This document shows positions 7,454 to 15,504 of a stretch of 24,968 nucleotides of DNA, piece by piece. A program made the translations under genes and the position numbers. The stretch spans positions 1 through 24,968 of the forward strand of contig CACONV010000012.1 of the NCBI GenBank assembly GCA_902628605.1, given 5' to 3'. The first letter of the stretch is position 1. Every line of letters starts with the position of its first letter. The stretch is from an uncultured Bacteroidota bacterium. GTDB taxonomy: Bacteria > Bacteroidota > Bacteroidia > Flavobacteriales > Flavobacteriaceae. The notes beneath the pieces were generated by a model. That model worked only from the letters and a program-made list of their open reading frames with translations. It did not search any database and was not told where the DNA came from.

Positions 7454-8530
7454 TTAAAAATTACTTTTATTTATTAGATTTGACATATTCAAGTTTTCAT
7501 AGTTATTTCTAACATAAGAGAATGAAGCTGACATAACATCTCCCATGCTTTTGACTTTTTTAAACGCTAAATCTTTTGTGAATTTATAAATCTCCTGAGA
7601 TAAGTTTTTAAGATAATCGGGTTTTGATAAAGTGTCTTTAGTCATAATTTTAACTAGAGTTTCCAATCTGGAACCAGAACTAATTATTCTTTTTGCAACT
7701 ATAGATCTTTCCTCAATTTTGTACTGGATTACTGAATCTTGATTTAATCTTTTTTTTACAACCCTAATTATGGGAAAATTTTCTTTAAAAAACTGAGGTC
7801 TATAGACTTTAAAACTTCCTTCATAACACTGTTGATCAAAGTCAATTGCTCTAATTTTGTAGACTACCTGGTCAAAATCATGGATTGGTATAACAACGTA
7901 GTTGTATGATCTCATATCTCCCAGTAATCTTATCATACATCTTTCATTGAATTTAACATATTCCTTAGCTATTTGTGCTTGCTGACTAATTGAACACTTT
8001 TTTAGTAAATTTTCTATAAAAAAATCGCCTGGAATGCCAGAAATGTGTTCTTCAATAAGAGTTTTGTCATTAACTAAAAAATTTAAATTGTACGGAGATA
8101 ACATATGCTCAAACTCCAATCCATAAACCCGCGAAGCATCTGTACATTTAACATAAAAATATGTAAAGTTATCATTGAGGGTATTTCTGACTTTTATTCT
8201 AAATGGCTTTGAATTTCCAAATGTACAGTAATCAATAGCATCAATACTTAGATAGGGTAAAGATGACTCATTACCATCTGAGTGAAGAAGAGTGTATACT
8301 TTTTTTAAGTTATGATCTATGTCTCTTCTTTCGGTATCACTATAATAAACCCTAACCCAAAGTGTATCTTTATTGTTTTCATCATATACTGCAACTGAAC
8401 CGGCAAATCTTAAAAGGTCTTGATATGAAATTGGAGTATAAACCCACCTATTATACTTTTTAAGATAAATACTTAAATTTTCTATAATAGGAAAAAAAGG
8501 CTTTTTTTTTGAAATAAGTTTTTCTTCCAT
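7454..8530 (-). CDS. Unknown conserved protein with kinase/phosphotransferase-like signature residues
   Basis: I do not recognise a named family for this 358-residue soluble protein, but residues of the protein-kinase/aminoglycoside-phosphotransferase (APH) fold can be read in order. K128 in FYVKC could be the ATP-binding lysine, E139 or E141 in GLEFEHM its helix-C partner. IEEHISGIP at 159-167 resembles the APH hinge (E-x-I-x-G-x-P). GDMRSYN at 204-210 matches the catalytic loop G-D-x4-N. IDFD at 229-232 matches the metal-binding I-D-F. The D205-N210 spacing and the 20-residue gap to D230 are right for the family. The segment from lysine to catalytic aspartate (77 residues) is shorter than usual. 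No signal peptide or membrane helix. It is divergent from uvrB. Kinase-like fold is inference; substrate unknown. Confidence 0.7.
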   Translation of the reverse strand: MEEKLISKKKPFFPIIENLSIYLKKYNRWVYTPISYQDLLRFAGSVAVYDENNKDTLWVRVYYSDTERRDIDHNLKKVYTLLHSDGNESSLPYLSIDAIDYCTFGNSKPFRIKVRNTLNDNFTYFYVKCTDASRVYGLEFEHMLSPYNLNFLVNDKTLIEEHISGIPGDFFIENLLKKCSISQQAQIAKEYVKFNERCMIRLLGDMRSYNYVVIPIHDFDQVVYKIRAIDFDQQCYEGSFKVYRPQFFKENFPIIRVVKKRLNQDSVIQYKIEERSIVAKRIISSGSRLETLVKIMTKDTLSKPDYLKNLSQEIYKFTKDLAFKKVKSMGDVMSASFSYVRNNYENLNMSNLINKSNF

Positions 8531-8538
8531 ATAATTTT

Positions 8539-8546
8539 CAAATTTA
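8539..8546 (-). promoter_or_regulatory. Putative -7 promoter element of the kinase-like gene (TAAATTTG)
   Basis: Exact TAnnTTTG match on the minus strand, 8 bases before the ATG at 8530. No good TTTG at the -33 position; an ATTG lies 23 bases upstream. Confidence 0.5.
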
Positions 8547-8548
8547 GC

Positions 8549-8563
8549 TTCTTTTCAAAAGAA
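8549..8563. promoter_or_regulatory. Palindrome between the divergent kinase-like gene and uvrB, possible operator
   Basis: TTCTTTTCAAAAGAA is a perfect inverted repeat with 7-base arms around one central base. It lies in the 75-base space between two divergent promoters, upstream of both. This is where a shared repressor could bind, but the arms are AT-rich, so chance is possible. Confidence 0.3.
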
Positions 8564-8591
8564 AACGAGCAATTATAATTCAAATATTCAA

Positions 8592-8599
8592 TAATTTTG
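8592..8599 (+). promoter_or_regulatory. Putative -7 promoter element of uvrB (TAATTTTG)
   Basis: Exact TAnnTTTG match on the plus strand, 6 bases before the uvrB ATG at 8606. Transcription would start at or next to the ATG. It overlaps an in-frame TTG (8597) that would otherwise be a candidate start. Confidence 0.5.
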
Positions 8600-8605
8600 T
8601 CCCAA

Positions 8606-10585
8606 ATGAAATTCAAAATAATATCCAGTTTTAAACCAACAGGAGACCAACCTGAAGCTATCAATCAAATCTGTGAGGGTTTTAATAACAACTTCAATTA
8701 TCAAACCCTTCAGGGAGTCACGGGCTCTGGAAAAACATTTACAGTTGCAAATGTAGTTGAGAGACTTCAAAAACCAACCCTTGTTCTAGCACATAATAAA
8801 ACATTGGCAGCACAACTATATTCTGAATTTAAGTCTTTTTTCCCAGAAAATGCAGTTGAATATTTCGTCTCTTACTATGATTATTACCAGCCGGAAGCTT
8901 ACATACCTAGTTCTGGACTATATATTGAAAAAGACCTATCCATTAATGATGAAATAGAAAAATTAAGGCTAAGTACAACATCTTCACTTCTATCCGGTAG
9001 AAGAGACATAATAGTTGTAGCATCTGTATCATGTCTTTACGGAATTGGAAATCCAAATGAATTTAAAAATAATATGATACAAATAAGGGAAAAACAACTT
9101 ATTCCAAAAATGAAACTACTAAGAGATCTTGTCAAAGGACTTTATTCTAGAACAACAGGTGTGTTTTCAAGAGGTAATTTCAGGGTGAAGGGAGACATAG
9201 TCGATGTTTTTCCTGGTTACTCTGATATAGCGTACAAAATATATTTTTTTGGAGATGAAATTGAAGAAATAGAAGTCTTTAACCCAATTGATAATTCAAA
9301 TCTAGGAAAAGTAGAAAATTTAAGAATTTTCCCAGCTAACATATTTGTTACTTCAGAGAATCAATTGGAAAATGCCATAAAAAATATCCAATTCGATTTA
9401 AAGGATCAAATAGATTTTTTTAAAGACATGGGGAGAAATTTGGAAGCAAAAAGAATAGAGGAAAGGACTAATTTCGACTTAGAAATGATCAAAGAACTCG
9501 GATACTGTTCAGGTATAGAAAACTACTCAAGGTATCTTGACGGCAGAAGTCCTGGAACACGACCATTTTGTTTATTGGATTATTTCCCCAATGACTATGT
9601 TATGGTGGTTGACGAAAGTCACGTAACAATATCACAGGTACATGCTATGTATGGAGGTGATAGAAGTAGAAAAGAAAACCTAGTAGAATACGGTTTTAGA
9701 CTTCCAGCAGCCCTTGATAATAGACCTCTAAAATTCGAGGAATTTGAACAATTACAAAGTCAGGTTCTTTATGTAAGTGCAACACCCTCTGATTATGAAT
9801 TTAAAAAATCAAATGGTGTTTTTATTGAACAAATTATAAGACCCACTGGGTTATTAGATCCTGTTATAGATGTAAGAAAAAGTAAAAATCAAATTGATGA
9901 TCTTATTGAAGAGATTCAAAAAAGAGTTGAGTTAAAGGAAAGGACTCTCGTTACAACATTAACAAAGAGAATGGCAGAAGAACTCACAAATTATCTAGCG
10001 AAAATTAGTATAAAAACGAGGTACATCCATAGTGATGTAGAAACGTTAGAGAGGGTTGAAATCATGCAGGGACTAAGAAAAGGTGATTTCGATGTTCTCA
10101 TTGGGGTTAATCTTTTAAGAGAAGGATTGGATTTACCAGAGGTTTCCTTAGTGGTAATATTGGATGCAGACAAGGAAGGCTTTTTAAGGTCAAATCGTTC
10201 TTTAACACAAACAATAGGAAGAGCAGCGAGAAATATTAATGGTAAATCCATTCTATATGCCGATAGAATTACAGATTCAATGAAAAAAACAATTGAAGAA
10301 ACAAATTACAGAAGGGAAAAGCAGCAAGAGTACAATAAAGTTAATAATATCGTTCCAAGACAGATAGAAAAAACTTTAGAAAACGCTCTTGCAAAAAAAG
10401 TTGATTCAGAAATTGAAAAAAAAATAAAAACTGATGAAGAATCTATATACCTGCTACCTAAAAAAAAGATTGAAGAAAAAATTAGAGAAACAAGAAAAAA
10501 AATGGAAAAGGCTGCTCAAGACCTAGATTTCATGGAAGCAGCTAGGTTAAGGGATGAACTTAAAAAACTTAAAAATAATATATAA
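8606..10585 (+). CDS. uvrB: Excinuclease ABC subunit B (UvrB)
   Basis: Damage-verification helicase-like subunit of nucleotide excision repair; works with UvrA and UvrC in the cytoplasm. The 659-residue product is full length. Walker A GVTGSGKT is at 37-44, the aromatic beta-hairpin YYDYYQPEAYIP at about 90-101, the DEAD-like VVDESH motif near 335, the late helicase motifs (LLREGLDLPEV, QTIGRAARN), and the C-terminal UVR coiled coil that binds UvrC in the last 40 residues (MEKAAQDLDFMEAARLRDEL). I start at the ATG at 8606 because MKFKIISSFKPTGDQPEAI matches the family N-terminus. A TTG three codons upstream lies inside the promoter element. The next gene follows after 5 bases. Confidence 0.98.
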   Translation: MKFKIISSFKPTGDQPEAINQICEGFNNNFNYQTLQGVTGSGKTFTVANVVERLQKPTLVLAHNKTLAAQLYSEFKSFFPENAVEYFVSYYDYYQPEAYIPSSGLYIEKDLSINDEIEKLRLSTTSSLLSGRRDIIVVASVSCLYGIGNPNEFKNNMIQIREKQLIPKMKLLRDLVKGLYSRTTGVFSRGNFRVKGDIVDVFPGYSDIAYKIYFFGDEIEEIEVFNPIDNSNLGKVENLRIFPANIFVTSENQLENAIKNIQFDLKDQIDFFKDMGRNLEAKRIEERTNFDLEMIKELGYCSGIENYSRYLDGRSPGTRPFCLLDYFPNDYVMVVDESHVTISQVHAMYGGDRSRKENLVEYGFRLPAALDNRPLKFEEFEQLQSQVLYVSATPSDYEFKKSNGVFIEQIIRPTGLLDPVIDVRKSKNQIDDLIEEIQKRVELKERTLVTTLTKRMAEELTNYLAKISIKTRYIHSDVETLERVEIMQGLRKGDFDVLIGVNLLREGLDLPEVSLVVILDADKEGFLRSNRSLTQTIGRAARNINGKSILYADRITDSMKKTIEETNYRREKQQEYNKVNNIVPRQIEKTLENALAKKVDSEIEKKIKTDEESIYLLPKKKIEEKIRETRKKMEKAAQDLDFMEAARLRDELKKLKNNI

Positions 10586-10590
10586 AAGCA

Positions 10591-12099
10591 ATGAAAGGAA
10601 TTTCTTATTATTTGATTTTTTTAAAAACAATAGTATTGCAGGGCCAGGAAATATATTTACAGGTTACAGATAGCATTACAAAGGATCCTATACCATTTAC
10701 AACCATTTTAACAAACTTTAATTACAATACAATTTCCAATGAAGAGGGCTTTTTCCGAGTCTCAAAATCAACAAATTTTTCAAACCAAGATTCTTTATTT
10801 ATAAGTTGTATGGGTTTCAACGAATATAAGGGTGCAATTGTTGATTTAAAACAAACGGTAATAGAGCTCAGTGAAAAGACAATAAAACTTAATTCTATAA
10901 TTCTAACATCTCAAAACTTAGATGCTTACGAAATAATTAAAAAGGTAAAGGAGAAAATAGATGATAAATATTTAACTAGTTATTCTAAAAAAAGATTCTT
11001 TATGAGAGAATCTTTTTTTCAAAAATGGGACAAAATGAAGATGGAAATTGAAAAATCATCAATTAGTGAATTAAATAGGAAATTTTGGGATTCAATATTC
11101 AAATCAATTCCCAAAAAAGACTCATGGCATACCGAATCACTCGGTCAAATTTACGGTGATTGGAGCAAGGAAAATCAAAAACTCGAAATTATTAGAGCTG
11201 TGGATCTTGCCGACACTGTTAACGAAAAAGGATATGAACAAATTGAAAAAAAGATTGCTGAAATTTTAAATAAGCGAACAAAAGAAAATTCTTATTTCAA
11301 ATTTAAATCAGGAATTTTCAGCACTAAGGTTGACAGGGAAGAACTGATTGAAGAAAGCATAGATAGTATTAAACAAGACTCAACAATTATTAAAAAACAA
11401 CTAGAAAAAAAGAATATTGAAAATGAAAATTTTTATAAAAACAGAAAAAGTCAAATATCAAGAATATACGACGGCATCTATAAAAAAGGACTAAAGTTTG
11501 AATTTTTAAAAAAATCTTATTTATATGATTTTAAAATCATTTCCTATTCTTATGAAGGAGAGATACCAGTTTATAAAATAAAATTTAAGCCTAAATCCTC
11601 AAAAGGAAAATATAGTGGTGATATCTGGATTGATTCTGAAAATTTTTCCATCATAAAGATTCAGCAGCAAAATAATAAACTTTTAAGAGATTTTTCATTG
11701 TTTGGAATATCTTTTGAATTGTACTATCACAGGGCTACTGTTGTTTTTAGCCATTTTTCTACTGAAAAATATCAACTTCAATTCTTAGAATCAGAATTTA
11801 AGTTTAAATCTGGAATCAATAGACCAATAAAGATTGTAGAAAAAAATAAATATGTTCGAGGAAGAAGGAAACAAAATGAGCTATTAGCAAGAATTAATTT
11901 CAACTTAGACCAAAGTTCAAAAACTACTTTGATTGTCTTTGATGATATACCAATTAATGAAGAAGAGTACAGTAAAATAGAGGAACAAAAAAGATTTAAA
12001 CAAGATAAACTTCACTCTTATGATCCAAAATACTGGAAAGATTATTCTGTAATAGAACCAAATCAGGCGATTAAATCGTTTAAAGTTAATTCTAACTGA
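10591..12099 (+). CDS. Secreted protein with N-terminal carboxypeptidase-regulatory-like domain
   Basis: A 502-residue protein. A short N-terminal hydrophobic stretch (about 5-18) looks like a weak signal peptide with one lysine in its core. Residues ~20-98 form a carboxypeptidase D regulatory-like beta-sandwich: I/V-x-D-x-x-T-x-x-P-I-P-F-T-x-I followed by a T-I-S-N-E-E-G-F-F turn, the pattern seen at the front of many Bacteroidota surface and TonB-linked proteins. The remainder is a beta-rich domain (roughly 300-460, with KIKFKPKSSKGKYSGDIWID) interrupted by a charged helical section (about 200-290). No outer-membrane beta-barrel follows. It is the second gene after uvrB (5-base gap) and converges on the S10 peptidase with a single base between the stop codons. 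Role unknown; an envelope location is inferred. Confidence 0.75.
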   Translation: MKGISYYLIFLKTIVLQGQEIYLQVTDSITKDPIPFTTILTNFNYNTISNEEGFFRVSKSTNFSNQDSLFISCMGFNEYKGAIVDLKQTVIELSEKTIKLNSIILTSQNLDAYEIIKKVKEKIDDKYLTSYSKKRFFMRESFFQKWDKMKMEIEKSSISELNRKFWDSIFKSIPKKDSWHTESLGQIYGDWSKENQKLEIIRAVDLADTVNEKGYEQIEKKIAEILNKRTKENSYFKFKSGIFSTKVDREELIEESIDSIKQDSTIIKKQLEKKNIENENFYKNRKSQISRIYDGIYKKGLKFEFLKKSYLYDFKIISYSYEGEIPVYKIKFKPKSSKGKYSGDIWIDSENFSIIKIQQQNNKLLRDFSLFGISFELYYHRATVVFSHFSTEKYQLQFLESEFKFKSGINRPIKIVEKNKYVRGRRKQNELLARINFNLDQSSKTTLIVFDDIPINEEEYSKIEEQKRFKQDKLHSYDPKYWKDYSVIEPNQAIKSFKVNSN

Positions 12100-12100
12100 C

Positions 12101-13588
12101 TTAATACTTAGCGGGTTTACTCCCAGGTAGAGTTTTTAAAATAAATTCTCTTAGATCGTCGTTCGCTTTTTTCAAGTCCTCCTTTCGAAGATACATCATA
12201 TGACCACTTCTGTAACCTTTAAAATGCATTCTGTCTCTTAGCTTACCGCTAGGGTCGATTTGCCATTGAGTATATTTGGCAGCAAAATATGTCGTTGCCC
12301 CATCATAATAACCTGACTGAGTTAAAATATTTAAGTACGGGTTTTGGGCCATAGCCTGTCTTAGATCTTCTCTTGTGTTTAAATTGTCATCTTCCCAAGG
12401 ATGAACTAGTCCAAACATATTATATTTTATATCAGTTTTAAATTTTAGTTCATTTAAAATATATTGGTTAATCGCAGGAGTAAATGAATGTTCCCAAGAA
12501 TCTAATTCTGAATTGTAATCTGGATTATCACCAGATTGCTTTCTATCTATTCCTTTATATCTAGAATCAAGTCTACCGACGGTGAATCCCTCATCTCTTA
12601 AAAGTTCCTTCCAAAAAAAACTTTCAGGCAAATCAAGATTATGCTGAAGAATAACTTTTTCTGAAATTCCAGAAAAGTAGGACATTTTTTTAGCAATTTC
12701 TTCTTTTTCATTTAAAGGTAAAGCCCCTCCTTTTGCAATAGCTGGAATCAATTTATTGATAGCATAATCCTCAGAAATAGGTAAAACATCCAAAAGGTCT
12801 AACTTTTGCAGGTCTTCATTTAATTTATTATGATACCACGAAGCAGCTGTATAATAAGGTAAATTCAAAGCCGATGAAACTGGACCCCCTACTCTAAGGG
12901 TTCTATAATCTGCTGGTGAAACAAGAATTACACCATTCAAATACATCCACTGTTTATTTTGTAATGCGAGAGAAAGTCCCATGACCCTTGTACCTCCGTA
13001 ACTTTCTCCAATTAGATATTTTGGAGCATCCCACAAATTTTTTCTTGTGACAAATGTATTAAGCCATTCTGATAAATAAGAGATATCTGCACTTATACCA
13101 AAAAACTTTTCTCTTTTAGGATATTCTCCATTTACTTTGTGCATTCTAGAATAAGCTGTATTTACTGGATTGATAAAAACTATATCTGCTGTATCCAATA
13201 TAGAATAGGGGTTATTTTTATAACCATATGGCTGAATAGGATATCCTTCATCATCGATTTTTAAGATTCTTGGTCCAGTGTAAGCTAAATGCATCCATAC
13301 TGATGCTGAGCCGGGGCCTCCATTGAATGAAAAAATAATTGGTCTATAATTATCACTAACATCGGTCCTTCTATAAAAAGTGTAGAATAGAGAAGCCTCT
13401 GCAATCCCATCCTTATTCCAAACTGGTTGCGTTCCAGTCTCTGCAACGTAACTAATTTTCTTGCCATTTATATAAGTCTGGTGATTTGTTTTTACAATTG
13501 TATCTATTGGTAAAGATCTATTTTGTGAAAACGAAATATTCAAAAACAAAGTAGAAATTATGATAAATAAGTGTTTTTGATTAATCAT
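12101..13588 (-). CDS. Serine carboxypeptidase family (S10) peptidase, exported
   Basis: Alpha/beta-hydrolase peptidase of the S10 family, which removes C-terminal residues from peptides. A signal peptide is visible at 1-21 (lysine, then a hydrophobic core, ending SFSQ), so it acts in the periplasm or at the surface. The oxyanion region FNGGPGSASVW is at 88-98, the nucleophile elbow GESYGG at 194-199 with S196, and the other triad members fit D429 (YYDGAT) and H463 (RSGHMMY). The length of 495 is typical of bacterial homologues. Single-gene unit with its own promoter element. The stop is one base from the stop of the convergent upstream gene. Substrate unknown. Confidence 0.92.
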   Translation of the reverse strand: MINQKHLFIIISTLFLNISFSQNRSLPIDTIVKTNHQTYINGKKISYVAETGTQPVWNKDGIAEASLFYTFYRRTDVSDNYRPIIFSFNGGPGSASVWMHLAYTGPRILKIDDEGYPIQPYGYKNNPYSILDTADIVFINPVNTAYSRMHKVNGEYPKREKFFGISADISYLSEWLNTFVTRKNLWDAPKYLIGESYGGTRVMGLSLALQNKQWMYLNGVILVSPADYRTLRVGGPVSSALNLPYYTAASWYHNKLNEDLQKLDLLDVLPISEDYAINKLIPAIAKGGALPLNEKEEIAKKMSYFSGISEKVILQHNLDLPESFFWKELLRDEGFTVGRLDSRYKGIDRKQSGDNPDYNSELDSWEHSFTPAINQYILNELKFKTDIKYNMFGLVHPWEDDNLNTREDLRQAMAQNPYLNILTQSGYYDGATTYFAAKYTQWQIDPSGKLRDRMHFKGYRSGHMMYLRKEDLKKANDDLREFILKTLPGSKPAKY

Positions 13589-13598
13589 GCTTTTTTTT

Positions 13599-13606
13599 CA
13601 AATTTA
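13599..13606 (-). promoter_or_regulatory. Putative -7 promoter element of the S10 peptidase gene (TAAATTTG)
   Basis: Exact TAnnTTTG match on the minus strand, 10 bases before the ATG at 13588. Its first base is the last base of the T-tract of the hsp20 terminator, so any -33 contact would fall in the terminator stem. Confidence 0.5.
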
Positions 13607-13635
13607 AAAAAAAAGCGGCTTTTAGTTAAGCCGCT
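13606..13635 (-). terminator. Intrinsic terminator of hsp20
   Basis: The inverted repeat AGCGGCTT (13614-13621) / AAGCCGCT (13628-13635) gives an 8-base-pair GC-rich stem with a 6-base loop. In the minus-strand transcript it is followed by a run of about eight U (13606-13613). It lies 22 bases after the hsp20 stop. This is the only textbook Rho-independent terminator I see in the window. Confidence 0.92.
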
Positions 13636-13657
13636 CTAATTATTTAGTTAAAATAAA

Positions 13658-14086
13658 TTACTTTACTTCAATTAATTTTCTAGATTTTGAAATTACTTCT
13701 TTTAATTTGGGTAAAGTAATGGTTAGAATACCATTATTATAAATAGCCTTTATTTTACTTTGATCTACCTCTTTAGGCAATGAAAAAGTTCTATGAAATG
13801 AATTATAATTAAATTCTTGCCTATTGTAGTTGAAACTATCTTTTAGTTCTTTTTCTCGCTTAGAAGTTGAGGAAACTGAAATTAAATCATTTTCAATTTC
13901 AATTTCAAAATCTTTTTTATCCATTCCAGGAACAGCAATTTCGAGTAGATATTGATTATCCTTTTCAATTGAATTCACGGCTGGAAAAGTGTTGTTATAA
14001 GTTTCGAAGTTAAACCATCTATCATCAAATAATTCATCCAATAATGTAGGTTTCCATCTATTTAAATTTGTTGTAATTAAATTCAT
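13658..14086 (-). CDS. Small heat shock protein, Hsp20/alpha-crystallin family
   Basis: ATP-independent holdase chaperone of 142 residues, normal for bacterial Hsp20. The N-terminal arm (1-35) leads into the alpha-crystallin domain (about 38-128), with the AVPGMDKKDFEIEIEN stretch at 51-66 and the conserved GILTITLPK at 119-127. The C-terminal tail has an I-x-V motif (139-141) that docks onto neighbouring subunits in oligomers. Single-gene unit, closed by a strong terminator. Unlike all its neighbours its upstream region lacks a TAnnTTTG element and has palindromes instead, consistent with stress-specific control. Confidence 0.96.
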   Translation of the reverse strand: MNLITTNLNRWKPTLLDELFDDRWFNFETYNNTFPAVNSIEKDNQYLLEIAVPGMDKKDFEIEIENDLISVSSTSKREKELKDSFNYNRQEFNYNSFHRTFSLPKEVDQSKIKAIYNNGILTITLPKLKEVISKSRKLIEVK

Positions 14087-14144
14087 AATATTAAGTTTTT
14101 AAGTTCAACTGTATATTAGCAAAACACATACCATGCGTCTTTAG

Positions 14145-14159
14145 ATGTCATTTTGACAT
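14145..14159. promoter_or_regulatory. Palindrome upstream of hsp20, possible stress operator
   Basis: ATGTCATTTTGACAT is a perfect inverted repeat with 6-base arms and a 3-base centre, 59 bases or more upstream of the hsp20 ATG. A related inverted repeat, GACAAAATGTC, lies at 14179-14189, with centres 32 bases apart (about three helical turns). A candidate regulator or alternative sigma factor site; no assignment to a known regulator. Confidence 0.4.
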
Positions 14160-14189
14160 TATATTTGCTAAAATTAGTGACAAAATGTC

Positions 14190-15380
14190 TTATTTTATGA
14201 CTTCTTGAACTTTATCAGCAGCCTCTTTAAAATCAATTGCTGAAAGTACATTCAAATTTGAATTATCAATAATTTCTTTAGCTATATCTGAATTTGTCCC
14301 TTGAAGCCGGACTATAATTGGAACATTTATATTCTTAATGTTTTTATATGCCTCAACTATGCCATTAGCAACTCTATCACATCGAACTATTCCACCAAAA
14401 ATATTTATAAGTATTGCTTTAACACTTGGATCTTTAAGAATAATTCTAAATCCTTTTTCAACTCTTTCCGCATCTGCTGTACCACCAACGTCAAGAAAAT
14501 TTGAGGGTGAGCCTCCTGCTTGTTTAATTAAATCCATAGTAGCCATTGCAAGACCGGCTCCATTTACCATGCAACCGACATTTCCATCTAGGTCAATATA
14601 ATTAAGGCCTGCGTTATCAGCCTCAACCTCTATGGGGTTTTCTTCCGTTAAATCTCTTAAATCTGAGTAATCTGGGTGCCGAAATAAAGCGTTGTTGTCA
14701 ATAGTTACTTTAGAGTCAACCACAATTATTTTGTCATCAGAAGTTTTAAGAAGTGGATTTATTTCAAACAATGATGAATCTGACTTGACATATGCCTTAT
14801 ATAACGAAAAGATAAATTTTGTCATATCTTTAAAAGCGTCTCCCTTAAGACCTAAATTGAATGCAATCTGCCTGGCTTGAAATTTTTGCAAACCAATTGT
14901 AGGATTTACAGTTTCTTTAAAAATCAATTCAGGAGTTGTTTCAGCAACCTTTTCGATGTCCATTCCCCCTTCAGTGGAGTACATTATAATATTTTTACAA
15001 TTTTTTCTATCCAACAAAATTGACATATAGAATTCTTTAGTTTCCGATTCACCTGGATAATAAACATCCTCCGCGATAAGAATTTTTCTTACTTTTTTTC
15101 CTTCAGAAGGGGTTTGTGGTGTTATAAGCATCATTCCTATCATTTTTTTAGCAATTTCTTTTACTTCATCTAACGATTTTGCGATTTTAACTCCACCTCC
15201 CTTACCTCTACCTCCAGCGTGAATTTGCGCCTTAATTACATATATATTAGTACCAGTTTCTTTATTCAATTTTTGGGCAGCTATAAAGGCATCGTCTGCA
15301 TTGCTGACAACTATTCCTTTTTGCGTAGAAACGCCATAGCTGGCTAAAATTTCTTTTCCTTGGTACTCGTGCAAATTCAT
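14190..15380 (-). CDS. sucC: Succinyl-CoA synthetase (ADP-forming) beta subunit
   Basis: ATP-grasp subunit of the TCA-cycle enzyme that converts succinyl-CoA to succinate with NTP formation. Its 396 residues match the family. The N-terminus MNLHEYQGKEIL is diagnostic, the glycine-rich ATP loop GGRGKGGGVK is at 56-65, and the C-terminal CoA-ligase half shows NGAGLAMATMD, GGTADAERV and the FGGIVRCD loop. The alpha subunit gene sucD is not in the window; in many Bacteroidota the two genes are unlinked. Divergent from lysA across 165 bases. The gene end abuts the hsp20 regulatory region, with no terminator seen between them. Confidence 0.97.
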   Translation of the reverse strand: MNLHEYQGKEILASYGVSTQKGIVVSNADDAFIAAQKLNKETGTNIYVIKAQIHAGGRGKGGGVKIAKSLDEVKEIAKKMIGMMLITPQTPSEGKKVRKILIAEDVYYPGESETKEFYMSILLDRKNCKNIIMYSTEGGMDIEKVAETTPELIFKETVNPTIGLQKFQARQIAFNLGLKGDAFKDMTKFIFSLYKAYVKSDSSLFEINPLLKTSDDKIIVVDSKVTIDNNALFRHPDYSDLRDLTEENPIEVEADNAGLNYIDLDGNVGCMVNGAGLAMATMDLIKQAGGSPSNFLDVGGTADAERVEKGFRIILKDPSVKAILINIFGGIVRCDRVANGIVEAYKNIKNINVPIIVRLQGTNSDIAKEIIDNSNLNVLSAIDFKEAADKVQEVIK

Positions 15381-15396
15381 AATAAACTTTTTGGTA

Positions 15397-15404
15397 CAAA
15401 AATA
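15397..15404 (-). promoter_or_regulatory. Putative -7 promoter element of sucC (TATTTTTG)
   Basis: Exact TAnnTTTG match on the minus strand, 16 bases before the sucC ATG at 15380. No TTTG is seen at the expected -33 distance. Confidence 0.45.
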
Positions 15405-15455
15405 TAAAATTCTATTGCCCTTGTTATAAAATTTTATTTAGAATAATGTTTTAAA

Positions 15456-15504
15456 TGTAACAATAATTTAAAATTTTAATATTTTGCAAAAGGTATTTGT
15501 TACA
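15456..15504. repeat. Inverted repeat TGTAACAA / TTGTTACA in the sucC-lysA intergenic region
   Basis: Perfect 8-base inverted repeat at 15456-15463 and 15497-15504, 33 bases apart. A third copy of the core, TGTTAC, lies at 15518-15523, 20 bases (two helical turns) after the second. The second and third copies overlap the -33 and -7 boxes of lysA, the layout of a repressor site. Confidence 0.4.

Noticed and set aside
7400..7477. Open stretch of about 25 codons between ctaA and the kinase-like gene with protein-like composition
   Set aside because: It has no start codon: the only in-frame ATG (7394) is followed at once by a stop. Too short to support a gene or a pseudogene.
8502..8510. Run of nine A in the coding strand near the start of the kinase-like gene, as a phase-variation tract
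   Set aside because: Runs of this length are common across this AT-rich window (for example before dapD), and the frame is intact.
14301..14880. Open frames on the plus strand opposite sucC
   Set aside because: They are antisense shadows of a well-conserved gene, with no family resemblance or promoter of their own.
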